The notes below the pieces were generated by a model, which searched no databases, had not been told where the DNA came from, and saw nothing but the letters and a program-made list of their open reading frames with translations. From assembly GCF_003144315.1 (NCBI RefSeq), contig NZ_MPDK01000002.1, forward strand, positions 186,001-250,000: a DNA stretch of 64,000 nt, in the 5' to 3' direction. Position numbers and translations under genes: made by a program. Shown piece after piece: positions 1 through 7,793 of this stretch; position 1 is the stretch's first letter; each line of letters opens with the position of its first letter. This DNA comes from Sulfoacidibacillus thermotolerans (lineage in GTDB: Bacteria; Bacillota; Bacilli; Alicyclobacillales; SLC66).

Positions 1-221
1 ATTTTGACAAACTCATCTGCATCCATAGTAACTGTCGCATTCACTCCATCTTGAACACCTTCATCCACAGACAGAATCCCATCTTTTACAGCAAGTGTCC
101 ATGCACCACCGTCATCGCCATGAAGTACATAAGTCACTTTCGCTTGCATACCTATCGCAGCATCTTTTATAAAATTCTCCTTCATTCCAGAAAAGATATC
201 TCGCGCAGTCACTGTATTCAA
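1..221 (-). CDS. SCP2 sterol-binding domain protein (N-terminal part)
   Basis: The first 73 codons of a minus-strand gene that runs off the left edge of the window. The translation starts LNTVTARDIFSGMKENF and goes on with AKVTYVLHGDDGGAWTLAVK and VNATVTMDADEFVKM. This pattern of a helix followed by a lipid-pocket beta sheet with a D-E-F-x-K segment is typical of small SCP2-like lipid carriers in bacteria. The TTG start at 221-219 is chosen because GGAGG lies 7 bases upstream (229-233); an adjacent in-frame TTG at 224 is the alternative. It is divergent from the arginase-like gene. Family assignment comes from sequence feel, and the substrate is unknown. Confidence 0.6.
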   Translation of the reverse strand, partial: MNTVTARDIFSGMKENFIKDAAIGMQAKVTYVLHGDDGGAWTLAVKDGILSVDEGVQDGVNATVTMDADEFVK

Positions 222-363
222 CAAAATTCCTCCTTCATCCATTCAGGGCTATAAAGGTAAGCTCTCCACAAGCTGAAAGCATATGCATACCGGTGCGGGG
301 GACACTAATTTTACTGAATCCGTATTGTCCTTTACCCACGCAAATCTGAAAGGAGGGCATACT

Positions 364-1230
364 ATGACATTTACGGTAGGAATTTTAGGCGTCCCGCTAA
401 GTGTTTTTAATCCAAACGATGCTTCAAAACCACTTGATCAATTGACAGAAACGCCGCGTGCACTACGCGCAGGTGGGTTACTTGAAGTGATTCGCAACAC
501 GGGTGCAACAGTAAAAGATTTCGGCGATGTGAAGTTGACTTACAACAAAAATGCGAAGACATTTGACGAGTTAAAAAATGCGTTTTCTGCAATTGCCACA
601 GCAACAGAACGTGCCGCTAGAGCTAGTGATTTTCTTCTTGTATTAGGTGGCGGTTGTACTTTAGCAACCGGAACCCTACGTGCCTTACACAAAGTATACC
701 CCCATCTTCACCTGTTATGGTTTGATAGCCACGCAGATTTTGAAACCCCAGAATCCACGCATTCTCATTATCTAGGCGGCATGTCTCTGGCTCATGTCGT
801 CGGAGCCGCAGGTGATCCGCCAATTCTAAAAGGTGAACAAGTCACTCTTTTATCCGGACGAGCTGCCAATTGGGCAGAAATTTCTACCATGCGCGAATTT
901 GGTGTAAAACACTGCCCACCTGAGAATATGACAGAATGGCTACAAACAGAATTGCCCCCTGTCGATTTATACATTCATTTCGATGTCGATGTGCTGGAAC
1001 TGTCCTCGATGCCAGCCGTGGACATACCCTATTTACCGGGTGTAAAAAAAGCAGAGATGGTAACCGCACTCAAGATAATCGCCGCATCAAAAAAACTGCG
1101 AGGCCTAGAACTCACTGTCTATAACCCATATCGCGATGTGTCCGATATTGGGTTAACAACCATTTTGCAGTTGGTTGAAACTTGTGTGAAAGAACTCGTT
1201 ACACAACAAGTGGTTCCTGCCCATTCGTAA
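364..1230 (+). CDS. arginase/agmatinase (ureohydrolase) family protein
   Basis: A 288-residue protein with the ureohydrolase fold. Family members hydrolyse arginine, agmatine or formiminoglutamate at a binuclear manganese site. Metal-binding motifs are visible as DSHAD (residues 121-125) and HFDVDV (D207, D209). The usual GGDH histidine ligand is replaced: the motif reads GGGCT with Cys98. The ATG at 364 is chosen over an upstream ATG at 283 because AGGAGG lies just before it (351-357) and the protein then begins MTFTVGILGVP, as expected for the family. It stands alone, divergent from the SCP2-like gene and convergent with fumC, with a shared terminator between them. The substrate cannot be told from sequence; a formimidoylglutamase or arginase-like role is possible. 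Confidence 0.75.
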   Translation: MTFTVGILGVPLSVFNPNDASKPLDQLTETPRALRAGGLLEVIRNTGATVKDFGDVKLTYNKNAKTFDELKNAFSAIATATERAARASDFLLVLGGGCTLATGTLRALHKVYPHLHLLWFDSHADFETPESTHSHYLGGMSLAHVVGAAGDPPILKGEQVTLLSGRAANWAEISTMREFGVKHCPPENMTEWLQTELPPVDLYIHFDVDVLELSSMPAVDIPYLPGVKKAEMVTALKIIAASKKLRGLELTVYNPYRDVSDIGLTTILQLVETCVKELVTQQVVPAHS

Positions 1231-1235
1231 ACAAA

Positions 1236-1269
1236 GTCAGAATCAGGGCGAGATCTTCCTGATTCTGAC
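1236..1269. terminator. convergent hairpin terminator between arginase-like gene and fumC
   Basis: A perfect 12-base-pair inverted repeat (GTCAGAATCAGG / CCTGATTCTGAC) with a 10-base loop sits between two convergent genes. A T-rich stretch (TTTGTTTACG) follows it on the minus strand, so it best fits a terminator for fumC. It probably also stops readthrough from the plus-strand gene. Confidence 0.65.
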
Positions 1270-1289
1270 GAATGAGTGTAATGCACCTA

Positions 1290-2666
1290 TTATTCAAGTG
1301 CACGAGGGCCGATAAGCCAACTTTTAGGAATCAATTGACCCATTACTTCATATAGGTCGTCACGTTGTGGAACCTTATGTAGAATTTGTTCTCCTGTTTG
1401 GTTCGCGTGATGGACGAGTGCAGCCACACGATCATATCCGAAACGCGGCGCCAAAACTGTTGCTACAGAAGCGTTATGCAGCAATAACTGTTCACAACGT
1501 TCACGATGAACCTCGATCCCTGTGACAAGGCGACGCGAAAAATTAACGGCGCCACGCGATAAAATATTGGCAGAGTCTAATAAACGATCTGCCAAAAGAG
1601 GCCACATCGTATGGAGTTCAAAATTACTATATTGAGAAGCCGTTACAACAGTCGAGTCATTTCCGATGATTTGAACACAAACCATAAGTAGCGATTCTGC
1701 GATGACTGGATTCACTTTCCCTGGCATAATCGAGCTTCCGGGCTGCACAGCAGGTAATTGCAATTCTCCGATTCCAGCCATTGGTCCAGAGGCCATCCAC
1801 CGTATGTCATTTGCAATTTTAATAAGCACCGTCGCAACTTGTCTAAATGCACCCGAAGCATCAAGTAACACATCTGGACTCGCTTGCGCAGCTATATGAT
1901 TCTCTGTCTCACGCAAACTTAATCCTGTATACTCCGAAAGCTTAGCGATTGCTTTGATGGAAAAATCAGGATGCGTATTTACGCCTGTCCCAACTGCTGT
2001 CCCCCCAAGCGCAAGTGCACCTAGATCCTTTGCTGCTTGTGACAATCGACCAATGGCCTTATCTACTTGCCACGCATATCCAGAAAATTCTTGTCCCAAC
2101 GAAATTGGCACCGCATCCTGTAGATGCGTGCGGCCAGATTTCAAAATATCCTGAAAAGCTGAGGCCTTTTGCGCTAAGGCTGCACGTAATTCAAGAAGTG
2201 CAGGAATGACTTGACGCTCAATTTCAGCTTTAACTGCGACGTGAGTAGCCGAGGGGATCACATCATTACTTGATTGTCCGCGGTTTACATCATCATTAGG
2301 ATGCACAATCACACCATAAGAAGAATGCGCGAGATGTGCAATGACCTCATTGGCATTCATGTTAGTGCTCGTTCCAGAACCTGTTTGATAAACATCCACA
2401 ACAAAATGGGAATCAAATTCCCCATCCGCTACTCGTTTTGCTGCTGAACTTATCGCATCTGCTACTTGTGTATTGAGCAGCCCTAATTCACGATTTGCCT
2501 CTGCCGCAGCACGTTTTATACAGCCAAGAGCCCACGTAAAAGAACGCGGTAAAGTGCGCCCACTAATTGGAAAGTTAAGTGCCGCTCGAGCTGTCGAAGC
2601 GCCATAAAGTGCTGCGCTTGGCACTTGTATTTCTCCCATCGAATCCCGCTCTATGCGATACTCCAA
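1290..2666 (-). CDS. fumC: class II fumarate hydratase (fumarase)
   Basis: A 458-residue member of the fumarase/aspartase superfamily, probably interconverting fumarate and L-malate in the TCA cycle in the cytoplasm. Visible signatures are VYQTGSGTSTNMNANEV, HPNDDVNRGQSSNDV and the superfamily loop GSSIMPGKVNPV, and the length matches class II fumarases (about 460). The T-G-S-G-T and N-D-D-V-N motifs favour fumarase over aspartase, whose equivalents read GGAGT and NDHVN. The start is a TTG at 2666-2664 with GGGAGG 10 bases upstream, lying inside the end of the preceding beta-glucosidase gene only 5 bases before this start. The two genes are therefore probably co-transcribed. Confidence 0.82.
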   Translation of the reverse strand: MEYRIERDSMGEIQVPSAALYGASTARAALNFPISGRTLPRSFTWALGCIKRAAAEANRELGLLNTQVADAISSAAKRVADGEFDSHFVVDVYQTGSGTSTNMNANEVIAHLAHSSYGVIVHPNDDVNRGQSSNDVIPSATHVAVKAEIERQVIPALLELRAALAQKASAFQDILKSGRTHLQDAVPISLGQEFSGYAWQVDKAIGRLSQAAKDLGALALGGTAVGTGVNTHPDFSIKAIAKLSEYTGLSLRETENHIAAQASPDVLLDASGAFRQVATVLIKIANDIRWMASGPMAGIGELQLPAVQPGSSIMPGKVNPVIAESLLMVCVQIIGNDSTVVTASQYSNFELHTMWPLLADRLLDSANILSRGAVNFSRRLVTGIEVHRERCEQLLLHNASVATVLAPRFGYDRVAALVHHANQTGEQILHKVPQRDDLYEVMGQLIPKSWLIGPRALE

Positions 2667-2671
2667 CGTAT

Positions 2672-4012
2672 TTATGCCTCCCTTGTACTATGAGCGACAA
2701 TAAAATCGCGCAACCAGTAGGCACTCGCTTTCGGTATTCTCCTCATTGTTGCAAAATCTACATACACAATCCCAAAACGCTTGCTATACCCGAATCCCCA
2801 CTCAAAATTATCGAGCAAGGACCATACGTAATATCCGCGCAAATCAACCCCTTGTTCCAATGCACGCTCGCACATTTGCAAATGTCCTTGCAAAAAAGCA
2901 ATGCGTTGAGTATCATTCACTTTTTCTCCATCTAATTGATCAGCAAATGCCGCACCATTTTCCGTGATATAAATAGGAATAAGTGGATATTCCTTGTGGA
3001 TGCGCATCAGAATATCATAAAGCCCATTTGGATCAATCGACCACCCCATATCGGTAAGTGGTTCACGAGGAGGAACGACGTCAGCTAGCAAAGGGTGTAG
3101 TCCAGCAGTAACAACGGTTGGAAAATAGTAGTTGACACCGAGGAAATTTAATTGCTGTCGGGCCATTGTTTGCAAATCTGCAGCATTCAAAAAAGAAAGG
3201 TCAAATACCGATCCATAAACGTCCAGAACTTCTTTTGGGTATCTTCCTTTACAAGCGGCATCCAAGAAAAATTGATTTATTACGCGATCATGAGTAATGG
3301 CTGTTGCTTGTTCCTCTGGATCTGATGGATACACAGGGGATAAATTGAGTGCAATTCCAATGTCTACAGTACGATTGACTGCGCGAATTGCTTCTACAGC
3401 ATAGGCATGGGCGGCCATGAGATGGTGTGCGACAGTTACAGTTTCAAGTAGATCCGAGTGTCCAGGCGCGTGGTTTCCAGTGAGATACCCTTCATAAGCA
3501 ACAACCGATGGTTCATTGATTGTGAGAAAACGATGTACCGTTCCAGCAAATTCACGAACAACCTGTTGCGCATACTCTGCAAAATAAAACATAGTATCCC
3601 GTTGCAGCCAACCACCTTGATTCTCCAGAGCATATGGAAGATCCCAATGATACAAAGTGACTAGCGGAGTGATCTCGTGACGTAACAACTCTTCGACCAG
3701 GCGACGGTAATAATCCATCCCTTTTGAATTTAGCTTTCCTTTCCCTTCTGGAAAAATGCGCGGCCAAGAAATTGAAAAGCGATAACTATGCAATCCCAAC
3801 TCTTTGAGCAAACGCACATCTTCGTGATAACGATGGTACTGATCACATGCTTTGTCTCCCGTATGTCCTTGAAAAGTCTTACCCTGACTATGAGCAAATA
3901 CATCCCAAATGGAGGGTTTGCGCCCGTCTTCACTTACCGCTCCTTCTACTTGATATGCAGCCGTAGCTGCTCCAAACAAAAAAGCGCTTGGAAACCTCTG
4001 CCCCACGCTCAC
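2672..4012 (-). CDS. glycoside hydrolase family 1 beta-glucosidase
   Basis: A GH1 retaining beta-glycosidase, probably cytoplasmic, that cleaves aryl- or cello-type beta-glucosides. The N-terminal GH1 signature (FPSAFLFGAATAAYQVEGA) is present. The acid/base glutamate is in TINEPSV and the nucleophile in YITENGAAF. At about 446 residues the length is normal for the family. The GTG at 4012 (VSVGQRFP...) gives the usual N terminus. An upstream in-frame GTG at 4042 would begin directly at the base of the preceding terminator hairpin and has no ribosome-binding site, so I reject it. The next gene downstream is fumC, 5 bases away. No sugar transporter or regulator adjoins it, so its natural substrate is unclear. 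Confidence 0.88.
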   Translation of the reverse strand: MSVGQRFPSAFLFGAATAAYQVEGAVSEDGRKPSIWDVFAHSQGKTFQGHTGDKACDQYHRYHEDVRLLKELGLHSYRFSISWPRIFPEGKGKLNSKGMDYYRRLVEELLRHEITPLVTLYHWDLPYALENQGGWLQRDTMFYFAEYAQQVVREFAGTVHRFLTINEPSVVAYEGYLTGNHAPGHSDLLETVTVAHHLMAAHAYAVEAIRAVNRTVDIGIALNLSPVYPSDPEEQATAITHDRVINQFFLDAACKGRYPKEVLDVYGSVFDLSFLNAADLQTMARQQLNFLGVNYYFPTVVTAGLHPLLADVVPPREPLTDMGWSIDPNGLYDILMRIHKEYPLIPIYITENGAAFADQLDGEKVNDTQRIAFLQGHLQMCERALEQGVDLRGYYVWSLLDNFEWGFGYSKRFGIVYVDFATMRRIPKASAYWLRDFIVAHSTREA

Positions 4013-4042
4013 ACCCCCGGCCTTATGCCACGCAAATTGCAC

Positions 4043-4079
4043 GGTCAGAACAGGTGTGATTGCAAAACCTGTTCTGATC
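4043..4079 (-). terminator. hairpin between carboxypeptidase and beta-glucosidase genes
   Basis: The arms TCAGAACAGG (4045-4054) and CCTGTTCTGA (4068-4077), extended by G-T and G-C pairs, form a 12-pair stem with a 13-base loop. It lies 5 bases after the stop codon of the D,D-carboxypeptidase gene. The following T content is poor, so it may act as an attenuating or partial terminator. Confidence 0.5.
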
Positions 4080-4084
4080 CGCTT

Positions 4085-5356
4085 TTACACGTACCTATGC
4101 ACTTTATCGCCAATCCATGTGACGAGCTTTCTCGCATTTTTATGTGCTGAAGCAAGGACAGAGCGCCACACTTTTTCAATCAAATTTGCTTTTGGATCGC
4201 TTTTTAGTGCATATAAAGGAACCTGCTGTACAATGTGACCATTGACGATAATATTTTCTACCGCCACTTTCTGCCCTGCTAAAACAGGCGCTGAACGCAC
4301 ATTTGGAGTCACCGTATAAGAGATGGATTGCTTTGCTCCCTTTTCCACATCGACAAAAACGTTTTTCTTAGGAGCGACACTCAACACAGAATCTGCGGCA
4401 TCGGTGATTTGCAGTTGCGTTGCAATCGGCTGATTCGCAGTTTGAAACCTTTTCGCGTTAAATTGGGAAAAACCATATCCTAACAGCCCTTCTGTATCTT
4501 GAAACACGTTTGCAAAAGAACTTGCATCAAGCACTACACTGATTAACTGCGTATTGCCACGTTTTGCTGTTCCGACAAAACAGTATCCAGCTTCATTCGT
4601 TGATCCAGTTTTTAGCCCATCTAACCCATTAAATTGCCCCAATAATTGATCGTAATTCGTCCCGTACTGTCCTGGATGAATATACATACCGGGTTCAGAC
4701 GCATACTTCAACACAATTGGATAGTGCAAAACGAGATAGCGCGACAAAATCGCTACATCGTGCGCATTGGTATACATGTTTGGATTTTGCAGTCCCGAAG
4801 CATTTGTATAGTGAGTCCCCGTCAATCCAAGTGCCTTAGCCTTTTCATTCATGAGCTTGGCAAATTCAGATTGTGAACCCGCAATCGCATCTGCAACAGC
4901 GACAGCCGCATCGTCTGCAGATACTACATACATATATTCCAGCATTTTGCTCAATGTAATATGTTCTGCTGGATTTAAATATGCGACAGATAAACCAGGC
5001 GTCTGTGCGACTTTATACGCCGATTGACTCACCGGAATGATCGAATGAAGGGTAAGTTGTCCTCGCTTTACTAAATCTAGTGCAATCAACGAGGTCATTA
5101 ATTTTGCAAGCGAAGCAGGATAGTGTTTTTGCAATACATTTTTTGCGTATAACACTTGTCCCGTTTGTGCGTCAATCAATTCAGCTGCTGGCGCCGAGAT
5201 TGGCACCGCATTTGTATTAAAATTTGCGGTAATTGGTTGTGCAGGTTGCGCCGCTACCGCTTTTTCTGTTCCGGTGTCAGCCAGTGCAACGACCGCGCCC
5301 GATAACAACACGATGACGGCCGCCCCAATAATCAAGGAGCGTTTTACTGTTCCCAC
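4085..5356 (-). CDS. D-alanyl-D-alanine carboxypeptidase (peptidase S11)
   Basis: A low-molecular-weight penicillin-binding protein that trims the terminal D-Ala from peptidoglycan stem peptides outside the membrane. After the start, KRSLIIGAAVIVLLSGAVVA is a signal peptide. The active-site triad of motifs is visible: SLAK (in PASLAKLMT), S-A-D (VSADDAA, usually S-x-N) and KTG (DGLKTGSTNEAG). A beta-rich C-terminal PBP5-type domain and an amphipathic tail (VWRSVLASAHKNARKLV) follow. The GTG at 5356 is preferred because AGGAGGG lies 6-7 bases upstream; an earlier ATG at 5422 would add 22 residues before the signal peptide. It resembles DacF/DacA, but without a spoIIA neighbour the exact paralogue is uncertain. 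Confidence 0.85.
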   Translation of the reverse strand: MGTVKRSLIIGAAVIVLLSGAVVALADTGTEKAVAAQPAQPITANFNTNAVPISAPAAELIDAQTGQVLYAKNVLQKHYPASLAKLMTSLIALDLVKRGQLTLHSIIPVSQSAYKVAQTPGLSVAYLNPAEHITLSKMLEYMYVVSADDAAVAVADAIAGSQSEFAKLMNEKAKALGLTGTHYTNASGLQNPNMYTNAHDVAILSRYLVLHYPIVLKYASEPGMYIHPGQYGTNYDQLLGQFNGLDGLKTGSTNEAGYCFVGTAKRGNTQLISVVLDASSFANVFQDTEGLLGYGFSQFNAKRFQTANQPIATQLQITDAADSVLSVAPKKNVFVDVEKGAKQSISYTVTPNVRSAPVLAGQKVAVENIIVNGHIVQQVPLYALKSDPKANLIEKVWRSVLASAHKNARKLVTWIGDKVHRYV

Positions 5357-5464
5357 GCCTAGCCCTCCTGTATATCCTCCGATCTCTTTGACAGATCGAA
5401 CTGTTCGTGACTCATTATACACGAACGCCTTTTTCTGTGAGGCGTAAATAAATACAAATGAAAT

Positions 5465-5570
5465 TTATTCCTTTACTGCATGGATATCCTCAGCTCCCCG
5501 CTCCTGAAGCGCAGATTGTACTTGATCTACCTGTTCCGCAGTGCAGGTGACAATCAGAAAGTGATGCAGA
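5465..5570 (-). pseudogene. displaced C-terminal segment of the stress-protein-like gene
   Basis: Directly after the frame of the preceding ORF ends at 5571, another frame stays open to a TAA at 5465-5467. It encodes a compact, plausible domain end (LHHFLIVTCTAEQVDQVQSA, then LQERGAEDIHAVKE). Joining the frames by removing one base near 5600-5613 gives ...ADWLE-LIPDAVHH..., so I read this as the true C terminus separated by a +1 frameshift. A sequencing error would look the same. Confidence 0.5.
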
Positions 5571-5870
5571 TCACGATGATGCACTGCATCCGGAATGAGC
5601 TTCTAGCCAATCTGCCAATACGCGACCTTGCATCGCACCATCAAGAGGTCCTCCTAAAAACAACACCCCAAATCCTGGGACAACAGCAGAAACAGCAGCC
5701 GCCAATCCGCCAATGACACCTAGGGAATCCTGTAGCCACGTTCCATGCCAATGTTCATGAGGGGTTGATGTGCTTAATGAGACGTTCCCCTGAAATTGTT
5801 TTTCTAAATCTGCTGCTGCTTTTTCTGCACTTTCATGTGTTTGGAATCTCCCAATCACGTGATACTTCAT
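5571..5870 (-). CDS. general stress protein 17M-like small protein, frameshifted
   Basis: A small protein starting MKYHVIGRFQTHESAEKAAADLEKQFQG, followed by a hydrophobic glycine-rich helix pair (GVIGGLAAAVSAVVPGFGVLFLGG). This layout resembles the YflT/general stress protein 17M family, in which an N-terminal alpha/beta ferredoxin-like region flanks a Gly-rich hydrophobic hairpin. The ATG at 5870 has GAGGAG 7-8 bases upstream; a GTG 15 bases earlier overlaps that site and is unlikely. The reading frame ends early, and the expected C-terminal strand-helix lies in another frame as far as 5465, so the gene looks frameshifted. It stands alone between the carboxypeptidase and quinone reductase genes. 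No function is claimed. Confidence 0.55.
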   Translation of the reverse strand: MKYHVIGRFQTHESAEKAAADLEKQFQGNVSLSTSTPHEHWHGTWLQDSLGVIGGLAAAVSAVVPGFGVLFLGGPLDGAMQGRVLADWLEAHSGCSASS

Positions 5871-5975
5871 CTGAAAACTCCTCACTTTCTTGAATCGGCA
5901 TTTGCCTCTATCTATTTTGCGCGATAATGTAAAAACAGTACAGTCATTTCTTTCGATCGTGAGGTGCTTCCATTG

Positions 5976-6962
5976 ATGAAAGCCGTTTGGATAACAGAAC
6001 CAGGTTCACCCGATGTATTACAAGTCAGAGAGTGTGAATCGCCGCGCTTACTAAAAGGACACGTAAGAGTACAAATCAAAGCCACTGCGCTAAATCGCGC
6101 GGACTTATTACAAAGACAAGGTCTTTATCCACCACCGCCAGGCGAAACGGAAATTTTAGGACTTGAAATGTCAGGTGTCGTTGTGGAAACCGCAAATGAT
6201 GTCACTGGATTTCTCCCAGGTGAACGTGTCTGTGCACTTCTTCCTGGTGGCGGATACGCGCAAGAAGTCGTTGTTCCAGCTCCGATGCTCGCAAAAATTC
6301 CAGATTCATTATCTTTTGAAGAAGCAGCGGCCATTCCCGAAGCATTTCTTACAGCGTATTCTAATTTAGTCTGGCTCGGACAGATTAACCCTGCCCATAC
6401 GGTACTGATTCACGCAGGGGCAAGCGGCGTTGGCACGGCTGCCATTCAATTAGTTCGAGAGTTTGGCGCTACCCCCATTGTCACAGCTGGTTCAGTCAAA
6501 AAACGAGAAGTTTGCATGAAACTAGGCGCTGCACTCGCAATTGACTATCATGCTGGCCCTTTTGCCCCACCAGTTCTAGAATGGACAAAGAAACAAGGCG
6601 TAAACTTGATCTTTGATTTTATTGGTTCCCCTTATTTTGAACAAAACTTACAAACACTGGCGATTGACGGTCGACTCATCGTGATTGGGACGATGGGGGG
6701 AACTCTCGTTGACCGCTTCGATCTCAGTCTATTGCTACGTCGGCGCCTTCAAGTGATCGGAACCGCTTTACGCTCGCGCACGAAAGAACAAAAAGCACAG
6801 CTCACAGCGGAATTTTGGGATTTTGCGTTTGACCGTTTTGCTGACGGCCGCTTGCGTCCTCTAGTTGATCGTATCTACCCGCTTGAACACGTTGCAGAGG
6901 CACACCGATATATGGAAAGCAACTTGAATATCGGAAAAATCGTCCTTAGAGTGTCTGCTTGA
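5976..6962 (+). CDS. zinc-free NAD(P)H quinone oxidoreductase (MDR family)
   Basis: A medium-chain dehydrogenase/reductase of about 328 residues, of the quinone oxidoreductase (zeta-crystallin, PIG3-like) type. It probably reduces quinones or enones with NADPH in the cytoplasm. An N-terminal GroES-like domain (NRADLLQRQGLYPPPPG) is followed by a Rossmann domain with the motif GASGVGTAAIQ. The cysteine ligands of zinc alcohol dehydrogenases are absent. The ATG at 5976 gives the family-typical MKAV start, with GAGGTG 9 bases upstream; GTG 5964 and TTG 5973 are in-frame alternatives. Its terminator lies inside the 3' end of the convergent phosphatase gene. Confidence 0.85.
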   Translation: MKAVWITEPGSPDVLQVRECESPRLLKGHVRVQIKATALNRADLLQRQGLYPPPPGETEILGLEMSGVVVETANDVTGFLPGERVCALLPGGGYAQEVVVPAPMLAKIPDSLSFEEAAAIPEAFLTAYSNLVWLGQINPAHTVLIHAGASGVGTAAIQLVREFGATPIVTAGSVKKREVCMKLGAALAIDYHAGPFAPPVLEWTKKQGVNLIFDFIGSPYFEQNLQTLAIDGRLIVIGTMGGTLVDRFDLSLLLRRRLQVIGTALRSRTKEQKAQLTAEFWDFAFDRFADGRLRPLVDRIYPLEHVAEAHRYMESNLNIGKIVLRVSA

Positions 6963-6994
6963 TCTTGATAGAAAGACTAGTCATCTGGTAAAAG

Positions 6995-7624
6995 TTAGTG
7001 GAGATCTAAATCGCTTGTCAGTGAGCCTAAGATCTCCCCTTTTACTTTGCGCAAATGATCAATTACATTGAACGACTCAATCTCCCAGCCTAATTCAGGG
7101 TGAAAATGTAATGTATTAAGACAGACATTTTGCAAAGCTGTTTTCCCCGTCCCTATTTCGCCATTAGACAATTCCGCAAGCACTGCATTGATCACCGCTC
7201 CGTGAGAGACTGCAATTACTCGCTTTGCCTTGTATCTCATAACAAGCAATTGAAGAGCTGCCATCGCTCGATCTTTCACTTGATCGTGTGTTTCAATACC
7301 AACTAAACGCCCTTCCGTTTGTGCGAGCCTAAATTGTTCAGGCGTAAATCCTGTTCCGTTGCCTACATCGCGTTCGGCAAGCTGTTCTATTGTTTCAACT
7401 TCTCCTAAGTGAAGGTGTTGCGCGATAATTTGCGCTGTTTCTTTTGCTCGACCAAGTGGGCTTGTCACAATTTGATCCCAATGAAATGCAGATAAGTAAA
7501 TTGCACTTTGCAAAGCTTGCTCTCGCCCACGATCATTTAAGGGAACGTCGGTACGCCCTTGAAAGCGCCGCAAAACATTCCAGTCTGTCTCTCCATGGCG
7601 CATAAGACAAATCGTCGTTTTCAA
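6995..7624 (-). CDS. histidine phosphatase family protein (phosphoglycerate mutase-like)
   Basis: A 209-residue cytoplasmic phosphatase of the histidine phosphatase superfamily. The phospho-acceptor motif LMRHGETDWN is at residues 7-16, and the second catalytic histidine is in VSHGAVINAV. The pattern with GRTDVPLNDRGREQA is shared by cofactor-dependent phosphoglycerate mutases, PhoE-type broad phosphatases and CobC-like alpha-ribazole phosphatases. The short length favours a PhoE/GpmB-type phosphatase over a glycolytic mutase. It is divergent from the PhzF-like gene. Confidence 0.85.
   Translation of the reverse strand: MKTTICLMRHGETDWNVLRRFQGRTDVPLNDRGREQALQSAIYLSAFHWDQIVTSPLGRAKETAQIIAQHLHLGEVETIEQLAERDVGNGTGFTPEQFRLAQTEGRLVGIETHDQVKDRAMAALQLLVMRYKAKRVIAVSHGAVINAVLAELSNGEIGTGKTALQNVCLNTLHFHPELGWEIESFNVIDHLRKVKGEILGSLTSDLDLH
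7000..7043 (+). terminator. terminator embedded in the end of the convergent phosphatase gene
   Basis: GGAGATCT (7000-7007) pairs with AGATCTCC (7030-7037), with a 22-base loop, and CCTTTT follows on the plus strand. It lies 38 bases after the quinone reductase stop and within the last codons of the minus-strand phosphatase gene. Confidence 0.55.
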
Positions 7625-7720
7625 ACACCTTCCCCCCTAACGCAATTTATCGTAGCTAAAAACACAAGACCCGACAATGACTTTTTAAAAGATGGTCTCG
7701 GCACACAAATAGACGCCCTC

Positions 7721-7750
7721 TTGTTCGCTCGCTGTACAACTCGTTATGAT
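7721..7750 (+). promoter_or_regulatory. candidate sigma-A promoter for the PhzF-like gene
   Basis: TTGTTC (7721-7726), an 18-base spacer and TATGAT (7745-7750) lie 43 bases before the ATG of the PhzF-like gene, in the divergent intergenic region. The -35 match is moderate. Confidence 0.35.
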
Positions 7751-7793
7751 AACTTGCAGCAAGAGTTTAAAATCTACTTGAGGAGGAACATGC

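Noticed and set aside
4012-4042. Longer beta-glucosidase start at GTG 4042
   Set aside because: It begins at the base of a hairpin, has no ribosome-binding site and adds residues not typical of GH1 N termini.
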